DNA of 64,000 nt, taken from assembly GCF_000189635.1 (NCBI RefSeq), contig NW_002476302.1, positions 307,973 through 371,972 of the forward strand, read 5' to 3'. The stretch's first letter is position 1, and the number at the start of each line of letters is the position of its first letter. Position numbers and translations under genes: made by a program. Shown here in pieces: positions 52,893 to 64,000 of the stretch. The notes beneath the pieces were generated by a model. That model was given only the letters and a program-made list of their open reading frames with translations, did no database searches and had not been told where the DNA came from. Origin of the DNA: Tetrahymena thermophila SB210 (taxonomy: Eukaryota; Ciliophora; Oligohymenophorea; Hymenostomatida; Tetrahymenidae).

Positions 52893-55800
52893 ATGAAAAC
52901 TAAAATATTCATCTTAATATTTTCAATGCTTAATAAAGCTATTTTAAGTTATCAACCTAATTAGGATTTTTAAATTTATTAATCAACTTAAGATACTTTT
53001 TTGCCTTGCTAATAATTACCTAATAACCAATCTAAGATACTTAGTTTTTAGTAGTTATTCCCTAACATTAATATAGCTTCAAGAATCGTACTTAGCGTTA
53101 AATATATACCTTATGGAAACATTTTAAAAGAATACACAATAATCTCAATTCACTAATTAAATAATCTGATTGTATCGATAAGTTATAATTTACTATAGAA
53201 TAAGATTTTTCTATCCTTCAATGGTTAGACTTAAGAATATTTAAATCCAATAATATCCTATTCTAAATAAGTATAGATAAATTTGGATATTTAAACAGAA
53301 CCTGGTTGGATTAAAGCTTAAATTGCTATTTAATCTACAGGTGGAAATTCATAAACTTATCCTTAAATTATTCAAAGCTATAATTAATAGCTTTCTTTAA
53401 GTTAATTAGAACTTAATTATGGTAATCCTTCACAAAGATTTAATTTAAATCCTTCCTGTTCAATATTTTAAAATTTGAGCATAGGAATTTCAAATTCTCC
53501 TACATCTTTAACTTTTGATGAAGTAGTGGATTATTTAAATTCAAACACTAATTAGATTAGTTAAAGTTATGATTTTTTCTATACTCAAAATAATCCTGGA
53601 GAACTTATTAGTGAAATAGGAACATTTTAGTAAGTATTATCAAAACCGTTTTTAAATAGTGTGATTAGTACAGGGAATTCTTTAGAAACTATTTATTTTG
53701 ACTTACCTGATAATTAATTTACAATATCTTTTTTCTTGAAGTTTTTGTAACCTCTACCATCTACATAAAGCTACATCTGTATAAATTTTGATTTTACTTC
53801 ATTTTGGATTTATTTCAGATCAAATTAGATATTTATTGGAAGTAAATTATTAGCTTACAATCCATTAGTTTGGAATAATATTATAATAGCTAAAAGCAAA
53901 AGTATTTTGGGTGGAACACTAAGATTATTTATAAATGATTCTTAATATGATGAAATACCTTATAACTCTAATCATTATAGATTTCAAATTATGTTCTTTT
54001 CAAATGATGTGTAGTATGAATTAAATCATATCAGAATATATTCAGGGAGTATTTTATATCAAACAAATAATTGTTTTCTATAAAGTTCTGATGGGCTATG
54101 TCTTATTTGCATGAGCAATTATTTGCTTGATTTCTAAAATAATATGTAGTGCATCCCTAAAAATATGGTGAACACAGACAATTATATTAGAGGAGTTAAA
54201 GATTGGAATCCTCCAAGAAAATTATGTCCTAAAAATATGATAAACGATTATACTTCTTCAAGTGGCTGTAAATGTTTAATTGGATATTATCTAGAAGGAG
54301 GAAATTGCATACAATGTCCTTCTTATTGTAGAAATTGTAATAGTCTTAGTGATTGCAGTTCTGAAAGAGATTCATTAGGTAATTGCTTAGATTAAAAAGC
54401 TTTTAATGATGGGTAAAATTGTATAAGAACTTTTTTTATTTTAAAAGAGAGGAGTAACATAAGAATACCAAATTACTCTGACTATGGATCACTGTGCAGT
54501 AACATGGATCCAGATATCAACAAATATATTTTACCCAGTAGCTAATTAAACTTAAAAGCAACTGATAGCATTTTCTTTTCTTTCTCTATTTAAGTTTAGT
54601 CTTTTTTATTATTACCCCTTTAAGAAATAAGAATTGCTTACATTTAAGAAAGTTTAAGTACAATAATAATGCATATTACTGTAAGCTTTTAATAAATAAA
54701 TTCCTTAAATGTTTTTTATATAAAATTTTATATAAAAAATATCTTGGCTAAATATTTTACTTTTGAATCTGAAGATTTAGCTTGGATTGCATTTTGGACT
54801 AATAATTAGAATTGCTTTTTTATGATGAGAACAAAGCAGTTCAATTATTATGATTACAATACTAGCTGTATTTAACTATTTAGTACATCTAATTTGTAAA
54901 TTTGTACAGGAAGATGTGATACCACCATAAACAATTTTTGTTTATTGCTAAATAATAAGCCAATAACTTTTATAAAAAATATACATAATCCTACTTTAAA
55001 TGGAATAAATTAAATGTTTTCAATCTATTAAGACGATTTTGAATTATTTGGAAGATACAAACTAGATTTAAGTTAAGTTAATTTCGAGCAGTATATTAAT
55101 GATTCTAGTGGTAATTCATTATCTTAACCACCTATTTTTTTTACTGCTTAGTTATAATCGTTTAATTAGATTTAAGGATTTGAGCTAAATTAGGGTATAT
55201 TCGGTACTATAAACTATCCTACTCCAAACAATTATGGTGATTTATTAACTATTTCTTTTAACTTAGAGTTTTATCCAGCTAATTAGTTATAATTTACTTT
55301 GTTGCAAATAGTAAATTTATCGAGCTCCTTTATAGTTTATTTAATACCTGATTTTTTTTAATAGCTACTCTATATTTAGGTATGCTATTGGAGTAGGTGC
55401 AAAACTTTAAAAAATGCAATACTGTATTTTAACTAATCGAATTTCTTATTTATATCTGCTAGAGTAGAGTCTAAGTTAAAAGCAGGAACTTATGTTTATT
55501 ATCACATTGATATTACTTGTAACTATATTAAAGAAACCTTTTTAACATAATTCTTTTTATCTAATGACTAAGTTAATTTAATTATGTTTGGTGATTCTCA
55601 AAATCAAAATACCTTTTTCATAGATAACATCAATATTTATCCAAAAAATGTATTTGTTTATTATGACTATACAAATACTGATCCTTGCTTTATCTATGTA
55701 AACTTAAAATCTATGAAATGCCTACACCTGAAGAGAGGTTATTATTATTATAACAATTAGATAATAACAAGAGAATAGTGCATTCAACAAATACTTAATA

Positions 55801-58100
55801 CTACTTATACACCACACATAATTGAAAAAGATTAAATTTGTATCTTAAAGGTACCTCAAACTTATCTAGAATATCTATGTGGATTGATAGAATATATAAA
55901 TGGATAACCAATCTGTACTGCTTGCAAAGATAAAAATTCTGACCCATCAAAGCAGTGTTTATCATGCAAACCACAATACTTTTTAAATAAATAAACTTCT
56001 AAATGCTAAAAGTGTGATCCATAATGTTTAGAATGTGTAAATCAAAGCAATAATTGTACTAGTTGCTAGTTTGCAAATTAAATTACACCAACATGTGATT
56101 GTATTTAGTAATAAATAAATTTACAAAATATATGCTAATGTAATTATAAGTGTGGTTCTTGTAGTATTATAGATAATAATTTTTGTTTTACATGCTCTTC
56201 TTAAAAAAGGGTTTTACCTAACTGCTAATGTGACCAACAGTACTAAGAAATTTAATAAGAATGTGTTGAAATAAAAATATAGTGTTCTGATAAGTGTTCA
56301 AGTTGTGTTGATTTCAGTGACAATTGCACCAAATGCTCTTAAAATAGAGTCAATCCTCCTTTCTGTAACTGTTCTTATGGATACTAAGAATCACATAACG
56401 GTTCTTGTTTAGCTTGTCACTAAGGCACTTATTATGATCCTTTGCTAAAAATATGTAAATAATGTTCTCCTTAATGCCTCTCATGCAATTATTAGCAATG
56501 CTTTTAGTGTATGCCTGGATTTTAAGAGCAAGGCTTTTTTTGCAACTGCTTAGAGTAATAATATTAATCTGATAGTAATTAAATGATGTGCCTAAACAGC
56601 TTAACTGTCTCTATTGGAAGTTTCTACTAAAATTAATAATATTTTATAAGCTTCAATTTTAGTAGTGATTTAAAGTAATTTGATATTTCTGATGACTTGC
56701 TGAATGAAATCATAACATTTTACATCCCTGAAATATCATAAAACTACTATTCATTTATAAATGCAAAATATATAGGCAATTAATTTTTAGTAAATTTACA
56801 AGTTAAAAAAAACTTTTAAGCTTCTGAAGTTATAGCTATTTTAAATACAAATTCTTACTTTGTAAGTTAAGATGAGTAACATATATTAAATTAAAATTAT
56901 TTGAAAAAAAGAATGTCAGTGGGTATAGGACCTCTTATATTTAAAGAGTAAAATCTAGGAACTGATAATCTAGATAAATTATAAAATTAATTGAACAAGT
57001 TTATTGAAGAAAACTAGAATGCCTTCAAAGTTGCAAACTAACTTCAATTAATTTTTTATTTTTTAAATACTTTATAGCCTATTTCTGTATTTTTATTGTT
57101 AAATGCTTCCTACCCACCATAACTATACAAATTCTATTAACTCACTGGTACTTTTATTTTTCCAAGAGTTTCCGATTATTAAGACAATAATCTAAAAATG
57201 GAATTTAGCGTATTTGGGTATAATATAGACTCTGATTTATGTGATATTTCAGATTATGGTAAATTCAGATAACTAGGTTTCTGCTAAAGTATCCTTATAA
57301 ACATACCAATTTTATTGATAAAATAAGCTGTAATGATATTGCTAATAGCCATAATAAGTACAATTTAGTTGTATTTATAAATTGAAAAACCTATCCTTAT
57401 TAAAATTAAAACTTTTATTATTCAAAGATTTAATAGTGAATTAGAGATAACTTTAACGATAACCTTTTTATGTGTATTCATTTAGTTTTAAGAAATTAGA
57501 TAATCTTCTTACAGTTACAGAATGAGTTTTTATGTCAGTCTCTTAATAATTTTAGTTTAGCTCATTTTCTTTAATTTCAATCTAAGAAACATAAGGAATA
57601 AAAACTAAAAATAAAGGGAATATTCTATTTTGTATACAGAAAGGATCTAAGATAAATTACAAAACTCATATAAGATAAACTATTTCTAAATCCAAACCTT
57701 AAAAAAGTACTCATACTTATCAATATTATGCTTTTTTTACAATATACCAATTTTTGTTTGCATATTATGTGGCATCTTATTTTTGATGTCAGCTATTTAG
57801 ACAATTTAGATGGAAGCTTATACATCTAAAATAAGTAGAGCAATAAAATTTTTAGGAGAAATTTTATTTTCTACAATTTGGCTAATTCATATTTAGATAA
57901 TAGTTTATGAGTAGAGGTTTAAATAAAACAAGATGATAGAAGATGATTTTCTACAAGCATATATTAAAATTGGAAACATAATTATGTTAATGCTACTCTT
58001 TTACAACTTATTATTTTTTGCTGAATTTTTATATAATATTTTTAAAATAATTTAAAACTTAATTTAAAAAAAATAAAAATAATAAAATATTTAAATATGA
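52893..58100 (+). CDS. Giant cysteine-rich multi-span surface protein
   Basis: One uninterrupted frame of 1,735 residues, exceptional here because every other long plus-strand gene has introns. An N-terminal signal peptide (MKTKIFILIFSMLNKAILS) leads to a long ectodomain of Tyr/Phe/Asn/Gln-rich, lectin- or LamG-like beta text. A first Cys cluster lies at about 395-490 (CKCLIGYYLEGGNCIQC, PSYCRNC) and a second, larger furin/GF-receptor-like cluster at about 1000-1235 with repeated C-x2-C and C-x-C steps (CDPQCLECVNQSNNCTSC, KCSSCVDFSDNCTKC, CSPQCLSCNYQQCFQC). After a further ~220 residues come about six hydrophobic helices (about 1466-1720). Such proteins are abundant on the ciliate surface; the ligand and function are unknown. 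The C-terminal TM bundle suggests a receptor or polycystin-like layout, which is inference. Confidence 0.85.
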
Positions 58101-58680
58101 TAGGTAGTTTTACTATATAAAATTTGTTTTGTAAATTTAATTTATTGCTAATCCTGTAATTAAAATATTAAAATATCACCAACTGTGTAGGTATGTACAG
58201 ATGGTGATGTTTAATTTAATTTTTATTATTTTAAGCTAATTTTACACTTTTTGTTTTTTAATTTTTAACTCAACCTGTTTTTATTAAATTTTGAAAAATT
58301 TTTTATAGCAATTAATGCCTTTTCTCAAATTTTAAACGTAAAAGAATTTTTTGAGAGTGAAAAATTCTTTTTATACATCTCTTTTTAGATTAAACAACAA
58401 AGTATCAAGTTATTGGTCTTAATATATAAGTAATTGCAGTATTTATGCTCTATAATTTTCAGAAATAATGAGTCAGCCAATAGCTGAAATTTGTAGATAA
58501 TAAAACTAATTATTATTACATAAGACTACTCATTAAAATAACATTTCTTTCTAACTATAAAATTTACATTTTAGTTATTTTTGAAATCTATCTGACTTGT
58601 AAATAATTATTATATAAATTAATAAATTGTATTAATAATAAGTCAAAATAGATTAAATAAAATAGAGTGAAGAAATAAGA
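58101..58680. other. Intergenic with strong hairpin
   Basis: 580 bases between the two surface-protein genes. Contains the hairpin at 58171-58212 (separate entry) about 70 bases after the stop of the cysteine-rich gene; the remainder is A/T-rich. Confidence 0.65.
58171..58212. other. Strong imperfect hairpin downstream of the Cys-rich gene
   Basis: Arms 58171-58186 and 58197-58212 pair over 16 positions: 14 Watson-Crick pairs, one G-T pair and one A-A mismatch, with a 10-nt loop (58187-58196). The core TCACCA/TGGTGA contains three G-C pairs, striking in this A/T background. Could be a 3' UTR structure, a terminator-like element or part of a small palindromic repeat, because the flank just upstream (ATTTATTGCTAATCC) recurs inverted at 61740-61754. 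Confidence 0.75.
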
Positions 58681-61020
58681 ATGAAACTAATCAATTTCTT
58701 AATGAAATTAGATATATTCTCAGAATCTATTTAATTCAACGCAAACAAATAAACATTAAGAAAAAGAACTGCTATTGGAGCGGTGGTAAGTCTATTGATA
58801 GTTATATTGGCTAGCATATATTTTATTTACCAATGTTACTTATATTTTAATGGACAAATGGACCCTAAATTTAGATCATAAACTTTTGTCTATAAGGATG
58901 CAACGGCCTAACTACATAATGAATCATTTGGATTTGATTTAGTTTCGATCTAAGAAGGTTTATACTTAAGTTAGTATCAAGCTTAGAAAAATACAACATA
59001 CTTTGTATTTATGGCATTTTTTAATTTTATGGAAAATAATATAAGACATAGATAGCAATTGAACATAATTAATTGCTAAAATGAAGATTTAAAAGACCTG
59101 AATTGTTTTGATTTTAGTAAAATAACCAATCCTCAACTAAATTTAGGAAATTCATAAAACTTTCTTCCATACATAAGCTTTTATATTTATCAATGCTAAG
59201 ATACCGATTAATAGAAGACTTTTGTATTAGATAATTGCGCAAATTAAGATTAAATTTATGATTTATTAAACGATCATCCTTTGCAATTGATTGTAAAGTT
59301 TTAAACTGTTTAGTATAATACAACTTCTTAAAGTAATCAAATTTAATACAGAAGTTAAGTTTTTACATCAATTTCGTTATAAACTTTTATGTATAGCGAA
59401 TTTAAGGTATAAACTCAAATCACAAAAGTTACAAAGGGTTTATTAATTCAATCTTAAAACATTTTTTCTTCTCCGATTTCTTAATAATTAATTTCCTAAT
59501 CTTTTTCTCGCTAACAGATTATTGATGAATCAAAATTATATCATTTGAGTTAATTAATTTTTGATATCGATGAAAATGTGACTTTTATAGATATTTAATT
59601 TCCAACATTTATAGAAGTTTTAGCTCTTTGTAACAGTGTTTTATCTGTACTACTTTTTTTGGGAATATTTTGTAGGAAATAGGCTCAAAAATTTATTAGA
59701 AGAGACATATTTTTTATTTTACTAAAAAACTTCTTTTCTAGAACATATTTAGACATTTTATAGCATAACAATATTATTGAATCTAACGATTTAAAATTGG
59801 AAAAATAAACAACATAGGATCAGTAAATTTAATAAAATCAAACTGATGAAAATGATGAAAAACACAATATTTTACCTATTTGTTTATCACCAAAGTCAAA
59901 TTTTAAAATCTTTGAATAATAATTGATATAAGATAACTTAAATTTTAAACAAGATTTTTTTGTAGAAAATGAGAATAGTAAAATCAATAAATTATAAGAA
60001 ATTAATGAATAGATACAGGACCTTAAAACATAAACATAGTAAGTTAACATCAGTAAGATAGAAAATATTTAGAGGTCTTTTCTAATTGAGAGCTAAGTTA
60101 CTAAAGATGGATCTCCAAGCTTTATTAAAAGCAAATTAAGCTTGTAATAATAATCGCCAAAAATAATAAATTTTGAAAAGAATCGGAAATTTTTATAAAC
60201 TAATAACTAAAGTAGATTTAGGAATTCTAGTTTAGCGAATTAAAGCGAAATCAAATAAAACAAAATCAAAAATATTAAAAACTTAACTTAATAGGTTAAT
60301 TAAAATTTTGAAGTATTGAGTGATGATAAGCTTTATTAAAAGAGTCTCGAAGATATAATATTTTAAACCAAGTAATTTACTAATATAATACATTCTAATA
60401 TTACAAACTTAATTTACAAATTAAAGCATTAAATCGAAAAAATTTAATAAGATTTTGTTGTTTGAGAATTTTTATTTCATTTCTAACAACTAATCATTTT
60501 TTTAATAAATAAATAATAAAGAATCTCGATAATATTTTTAAATTAAAAATTAATTATAAACAGATTTTGCAAGAAAAATGAATTTTTACAATCTAAGGGA
60601 ATCAATAAAGAAATGTTAGAATGCTTAGAATAATCAACTGACTAAAGCTTAGATTTCTTCTCTTTTTATAAAGAAATTTTGTTTTTAAAAAAAGCTGTCA
60701 TGATTATGCTTAGTAAAGAATAAATGGCTGCTTTAAAAATTACTGGTATTGGAATAGAAACCTTAAAGTATAATTAAGAAAGCACTGAGATGAATAGCTA
60801 AACAGGTAATTTGTTTATTTATTAACCATAAAATTATTAAGAATTTTGTTAAATTATAGAAGAAATAAAAATAAATCACTTAAAAGAGTAGTTTGAAGTT
60901 ATGTAATCAGAAAAATTATAAATTCAGTATATCAATCTGTTTCTATAAAGATTTTAAAACACATAAAATTTAGATATAATAGACAAAAGAATACTCTCTT
61001 CATTATCTATAAATATGTGA
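58681..61020 (+). CDS. Ciliate-type two-TM surface protein
   Basis: Three exons (introns 60457-60573 and 60806-60859) give 722 residues. A short cytosolic N-terminus (MKLINFLMKLDIFSESIQF) is followed by TM1 (AIGAVVSLLIVILASIYFIY, about 38-57), an ectodomain of ~270 residues with scattered cysteines (NIINCQN, LNCFDF, YQCQDTD, LDNCANQ), and TM2 (FIEVLALCNSVLSVLLFLGIFC, about 316-337). A ~385-residue Gln/Asn/Lys-rich cytosolic tail ends in a helical section (EMLECLEQSTDQSLDFFSFYKEILFLKKAVM). This layout matches a large family of ciliate transmembrane proteins I know only as uncharacterised. The topology is superficially like P2X receptors, but no P2X motif is present. The first intron can start at 60457 or 60460 without changing frame. 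Confidence 0.78.
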
Positions 61021-62514
61021 AATTTATTTTTTTATGTTGATTTTTTAAGTAATTTTAAAAAAATTTATATATTTTAATTAAAAAAATAATTTTAAATAAT
61101 ATAATAAATTATTTTAAAATTAGGAATAAATTATTTATATTTATATTTTTTTATTCATTTTGTTTATTTAATTAGCAAAAAATGATTAGGTATAATTTAA
61201 TAAAATATAAAAGAAATTAATTCTCATTATAAGAGTAATTTATAATTTTTTATATTTCATATGTAAATTTGATATGTTTATATTAATATAAATAAATATA
61301 ATAGTCAAAATTATATTTTAGAATAATTTTTTTTTTAAGGTCATATAATTTAATTATAAAATAGATGAGAAATTAGATGATAAAAACTTAATTCAACCAA
61401 ATAAATTTATTAACTACAAAATACTTTCAAAATCATGAAAAAAATCTTGAATTTTATATACTGTAATATTTAGACGAGTATAAATTATTCTTTTAAAGAA
61501 GAATTTTTTGTATTTATAGTTAATGAAAACCACCAAAAATTGGAAAAAATATTGAATATTGTATTTGAACGCTTTTTATACAATATATTTATATATTAAA
61601 TACAATTTATGAATTTTTTTAGAATCTTGCCTTTACATACTTTTTCATAAATACTTTAATTTATTTTTTTTATTTTAAATTAAGCATAATCCAGATATTA
61701 AAATATAATGCAATCCAGTTCATCATATTTTAATACCTGGATTAGCAATAAATAAAAAATATATTTCATAATAAGTCAGGCAAACCATGAATTTTTGTAT
61801 GGCATCTTGCTATAATTAGAGATATTACAAATATTCCTAAAATTACAGAGCTAAAACAGAAAAATTAACTTACAAACATTATTTTTATAATATTTAAGAA
61901 CATTAACTACTAGTTTTTTTTCAAATATGACTAAATAAATAACAGGTCATCTCTAATTCCTACTATATATATATTTTTAAGTATATGTTTTAAATACAAA
62001 TATTAATTTTAAATAGTGAATGTTAAATTAATTTTATGTGATATCTCTTCATAAAACCAAATATATAAATTAATATTTGATAATTAATTATTATATTTAT
62101 TTGTTCTTTTTAACTATTTATTATTAATTAATTAATTAAATTTCATAAATTGCTATTCAATATTTTTGAAAAAATAAATAAATGATATAATAGATTTCAT
62201 CATATAATAATTTGGAAGAAGTAATTATTAATTTTTTAATTAATATCCTTTAAATTTATATAAATTAATAAAAAAAGTTTAAAAGCTCTTCAATTTTATC
62301 TCATTAGGTTCTCCATATTAATTTGAGGTATATTTAATTAAAAAAATTACTTTTATTATTATTAATATTTTTTATTTATTTAAATAAATAATTTTTATTT
62401 TTGAAATTATCATCATTATTTATTGATTTTTATTCTAACTAAAATTTTTTATATTTTAACTTAATTTTCATTTAAATTTTTAATTATTTATTTATTATTC
62501 ATTTTTTATTATTT
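61021..62514. other. Large intergenic region with palindromic element
   Basis: 1.5 kb, among the most A/T-rich in the window. The inverted repeat at 61687-61744 is the only structured element I see. No coding signal; the text near 62280-62330 (TAGGTTCTCC...) faintly echoes the LRR array but is not an intact copy. Confidence 0.6.
61687..61744. repeat. 24-bp inverted repeat (hairpin)
   Basis: Left arm 61687-61710 (TAATCCAGATATTAAAATAT then AATG) and right arm 61721-61744 are reverse complements at 22 of 24 positions, with a 10-nt loop. On the minus strand both mismatches become G-U pairs, so a leftward transcript would form an unbroken 24-pair stem. Outside the right arm, the reverse-strand text ATTTATTGCTAATCC is identical to the flank left of the hairpin at 58171. 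Confidence 0.8.
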
Positions 62515-64000
62515 TTCTTTTTTTTTTTGCTCTTTCTTTGTTAATTTAGCTCATCATTTTATTTTCAACTTTTGCTTTTATTATTTATTTCTTATTATTT
62601 CATATTTTTTCTTCATTTTTTCCTTCTAATTAACTATTTAATGATACATTTTTTCTTCAATATTTAAAAAGTGAAAATTAAATTGGTGATGAAGGTGCAT
62701 CAGGCTTAGGTTCTGCTTTAGCAAATTGCATTAATCTCTCAAATTTGACCACTTTAGCTTTGGTAAAAACAGTTTATTTGTTTTGGATTGTGATATTTTT
62801 AATTATAAAAACTAATTAAAAACAATAAAGCTCTTTTTTCTGTTTCTTTTTATTGTGCTTGCTTTTTTTTGTTATTTCTTTGTTAATTTAGCTCATCATT
62901 TTATTTTCAACTTTTGCTTTTATTATTTATTTCTTATTATTTCATATTTTTTCTTCATTTTTTCCTTCAAATTAACTATTTAATGATACATTTTTTCTTC
63001 AATATTTAAAAAGTGGAAATTAAATTAGTGATGAAGGTGCATCAGGCTTAGGTTCTGGTTTAGCAAATTGCATTAATCTCTCAAATTTGACACTTTACCT
63101 TTCGTAAAAACAGTTTATTTGTTTTGGATTGTGATATTTTTAATTATATAAACTAATTAAAAACAATAAAGCTCTTTTTTCTGTTTCGTTTTATTTTGTT
63201 TGCTTTTTTGTTGTTGTTTCTTTGTTAATTTAGCTCATCATTTTATTTTCAACTTTTGCTTTTATTATTTATTTCTTATTATTTCATATTTTTTCTTCAT
63301 TTTTTCCTTCTAATTAACTATTTAATGATACATTTTTTCTTCAATATTTAAAAAGTGAAAATTAAATTGGTGCAATTGGTGCATCAGGCTTAGGTTCTGC
63401 TTTAGCAAATTGCATTAATCTCTCAAATTTGACACTTTACCTTAAGTAAAAACAGTTTATTTGTTTTGGATTGAGATATTTTTAATTATAAAAACTAATT
63501 AAAAACAATAAAGCTCTTTTTTCTGTTTCTTTTTATTGTGCTTGCTTTTTTTTGTTATTTCTTTGTTAATTTAGCTCATCATTTTATTTTCAACTTTTGC
63601 TTTTATTATTTATTTCTTATTATTTCATATTTTTTCTTCATTTTTTCCTTCAAATTAACTATTTAATGATACATTTTTTCTTCACTATTAAAAAAGGTAT
63701 AATTAAATTGGTGCAATTGGTGCATCAGGCTTAGGTTCTGCTTTAGCAAATTGCATTAATCTCTCAAATTTGACACTTTGGCTTTTGTAAAAACAGTTTA
63801 TTTGTTTTGGATTGTGATATTTTTAATTATAAAAACTAATTAAAAACAATAAAGCTCTTTTTTCTGTTTCTTTTTATTGTGCTTGCTTTTTTTTGTTCTT
63901 TCTTTGTTAATTTAGCTCATCATTTTATTTTCAACTTTTGCTTTTATTATTTATTTCATATTATTTCATATTTTTTCTTCATTCTTTCCTTCTAATAACT
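62515..64000 (+). repeat. ~342-bp tandem repeat of LRR exon plus intron
   Basis: Four near-identical exons with their introns recur at 342, 342 and 341 bases (for example, GGCTTAGGTTCTG at 62703, 63045, 63387 and 63728), and the window ends inside the following intron. Introns of ~250 nt are as conserved as exons, implying very recent duplication or gene conversion. At the left edge only the 3' half of an intron is present. Confidence 0.93.
62672..63786 (+). CDS. Leucine-rich-repeat gene, partial: four one-repeat exons
   Basis: Exons 62672-62762, 63014-63103, 63356-63445 and 63697-63786 each encode one ribonuclease-inhibitor-type LRR (NQIGDEGASGLGSALANC, INLSNLTLYL). Exons 2-4 are exactly 90 nt, so each adds 30 residues without moving the frame. 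Exon 1 has 91 nt because of an extra C in 'GACCACTTT' versus 'GACACTTT', which would shift the frame. Exons 3-4 carry GAIGAS in place of GDEGAS. Introns begin GTAAAAACAG and end AAAAAG|T or AAAAAAG|G. The gene continues beyond 64000; no start codon is seen, and the array seems 5'-truncated at ~62515. In ciliates such LRRs occur in large NLRC3/RNH1-like repeat proteins. It may be a live gene end or a pseudogene. Confidence 0.7.

Noticed and set aside
58681-61020. P2X receptor
   Set aside because: The two-TM topology and ectodomain size are similar, but the conserved P2X cysteine and lysine motifs and the N-terminal Thr-x-Lys are absent.

Overview
This window reads as a ciliate macronuclear chromosome segment, most like Tetrahymena or a close oligohymenophorean relative. 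DNA is roughly 80% A+T. Every recognisable protein is open only if TAA and TAG encode glutamine and TGA is the sole stop. Genes are broken by short, very A/T-rich GT-AG introns (mostly 47-100 nt, a few of 280-540 nt). With that code I rebuilt exon chains by hand. For each complete multi-exon gene the summed exon length is a multiple of three, so the models are internally consistent, but all family names rest on motif recognition without a database search.

Layout: 1-946 (+) C-terminal part of a PHBH-fold FAD monooxygenase; 1800-2708 (-) ADP/ATP-type mitochondrial carrier; 3460-3998 (-) a decayed or orphan coiled-coil gene; 5067-7663 (+) TBC1D5-like Rab GAP; 8040-8946 (+) dynactin p25 (DCTN5); 9349-14405 (+) kinesin-6-like motor with an extremely Gln-rich tail; 15499-18803 (+) unrecognised coiled-coil protein; 20423-31724 (+) a 3,284-residue PH-BEACH-WD40 protein; 32845-35683 (-) OSCA/TMEM63-like channel; 37016-38254 (-) small four-cysteine (zinc-ribbon-like) protein; 38804-41986 (+) UTP14 of the small-subunit processome; 43569-45728 (+) AGC kinase with an N-terminal acylation signal; 45830-47000 diverged ~360-bp tandem repeat; 47403-48953 (+) syntaxin-16/Tlg2-like Qa-SNARE; 49389-50492 (+) unrecognised 275-residue protein; 52893-58100 (+) intronless 1,735-residue cysteine-rich multi-span surface protein; 58681-61020 (+) ciliate-type two-TM surface protein; 62515-64000 (+) start of a tandem array of leucine-rich-repeat exons running off the window.

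The genes are independent transcription units. There is nonetheless a theme of endomembrane traffic and cell surface: TBC1D5, DCTN5, a BEACH protein and syntaxin-16 all act in endosome/Golgi traffic, and the last third holds large surface proteins. No rRNA, tRNA, CRISPR or recognisable transposase was seen.

The points most worth a second look are: the homogenised LRR exon array built from 90-nt symmetric exons, whose first exon carries one extra base; two strong hairpins downstream of the two surface-protein genes that share a common flank in opposite orientation; loss of the zero-layer glutamine in the Qa-SNARE; a kinesin with an altered switch I and AT-hook-like tail motifs; and the diverged ~360-bp repeat.
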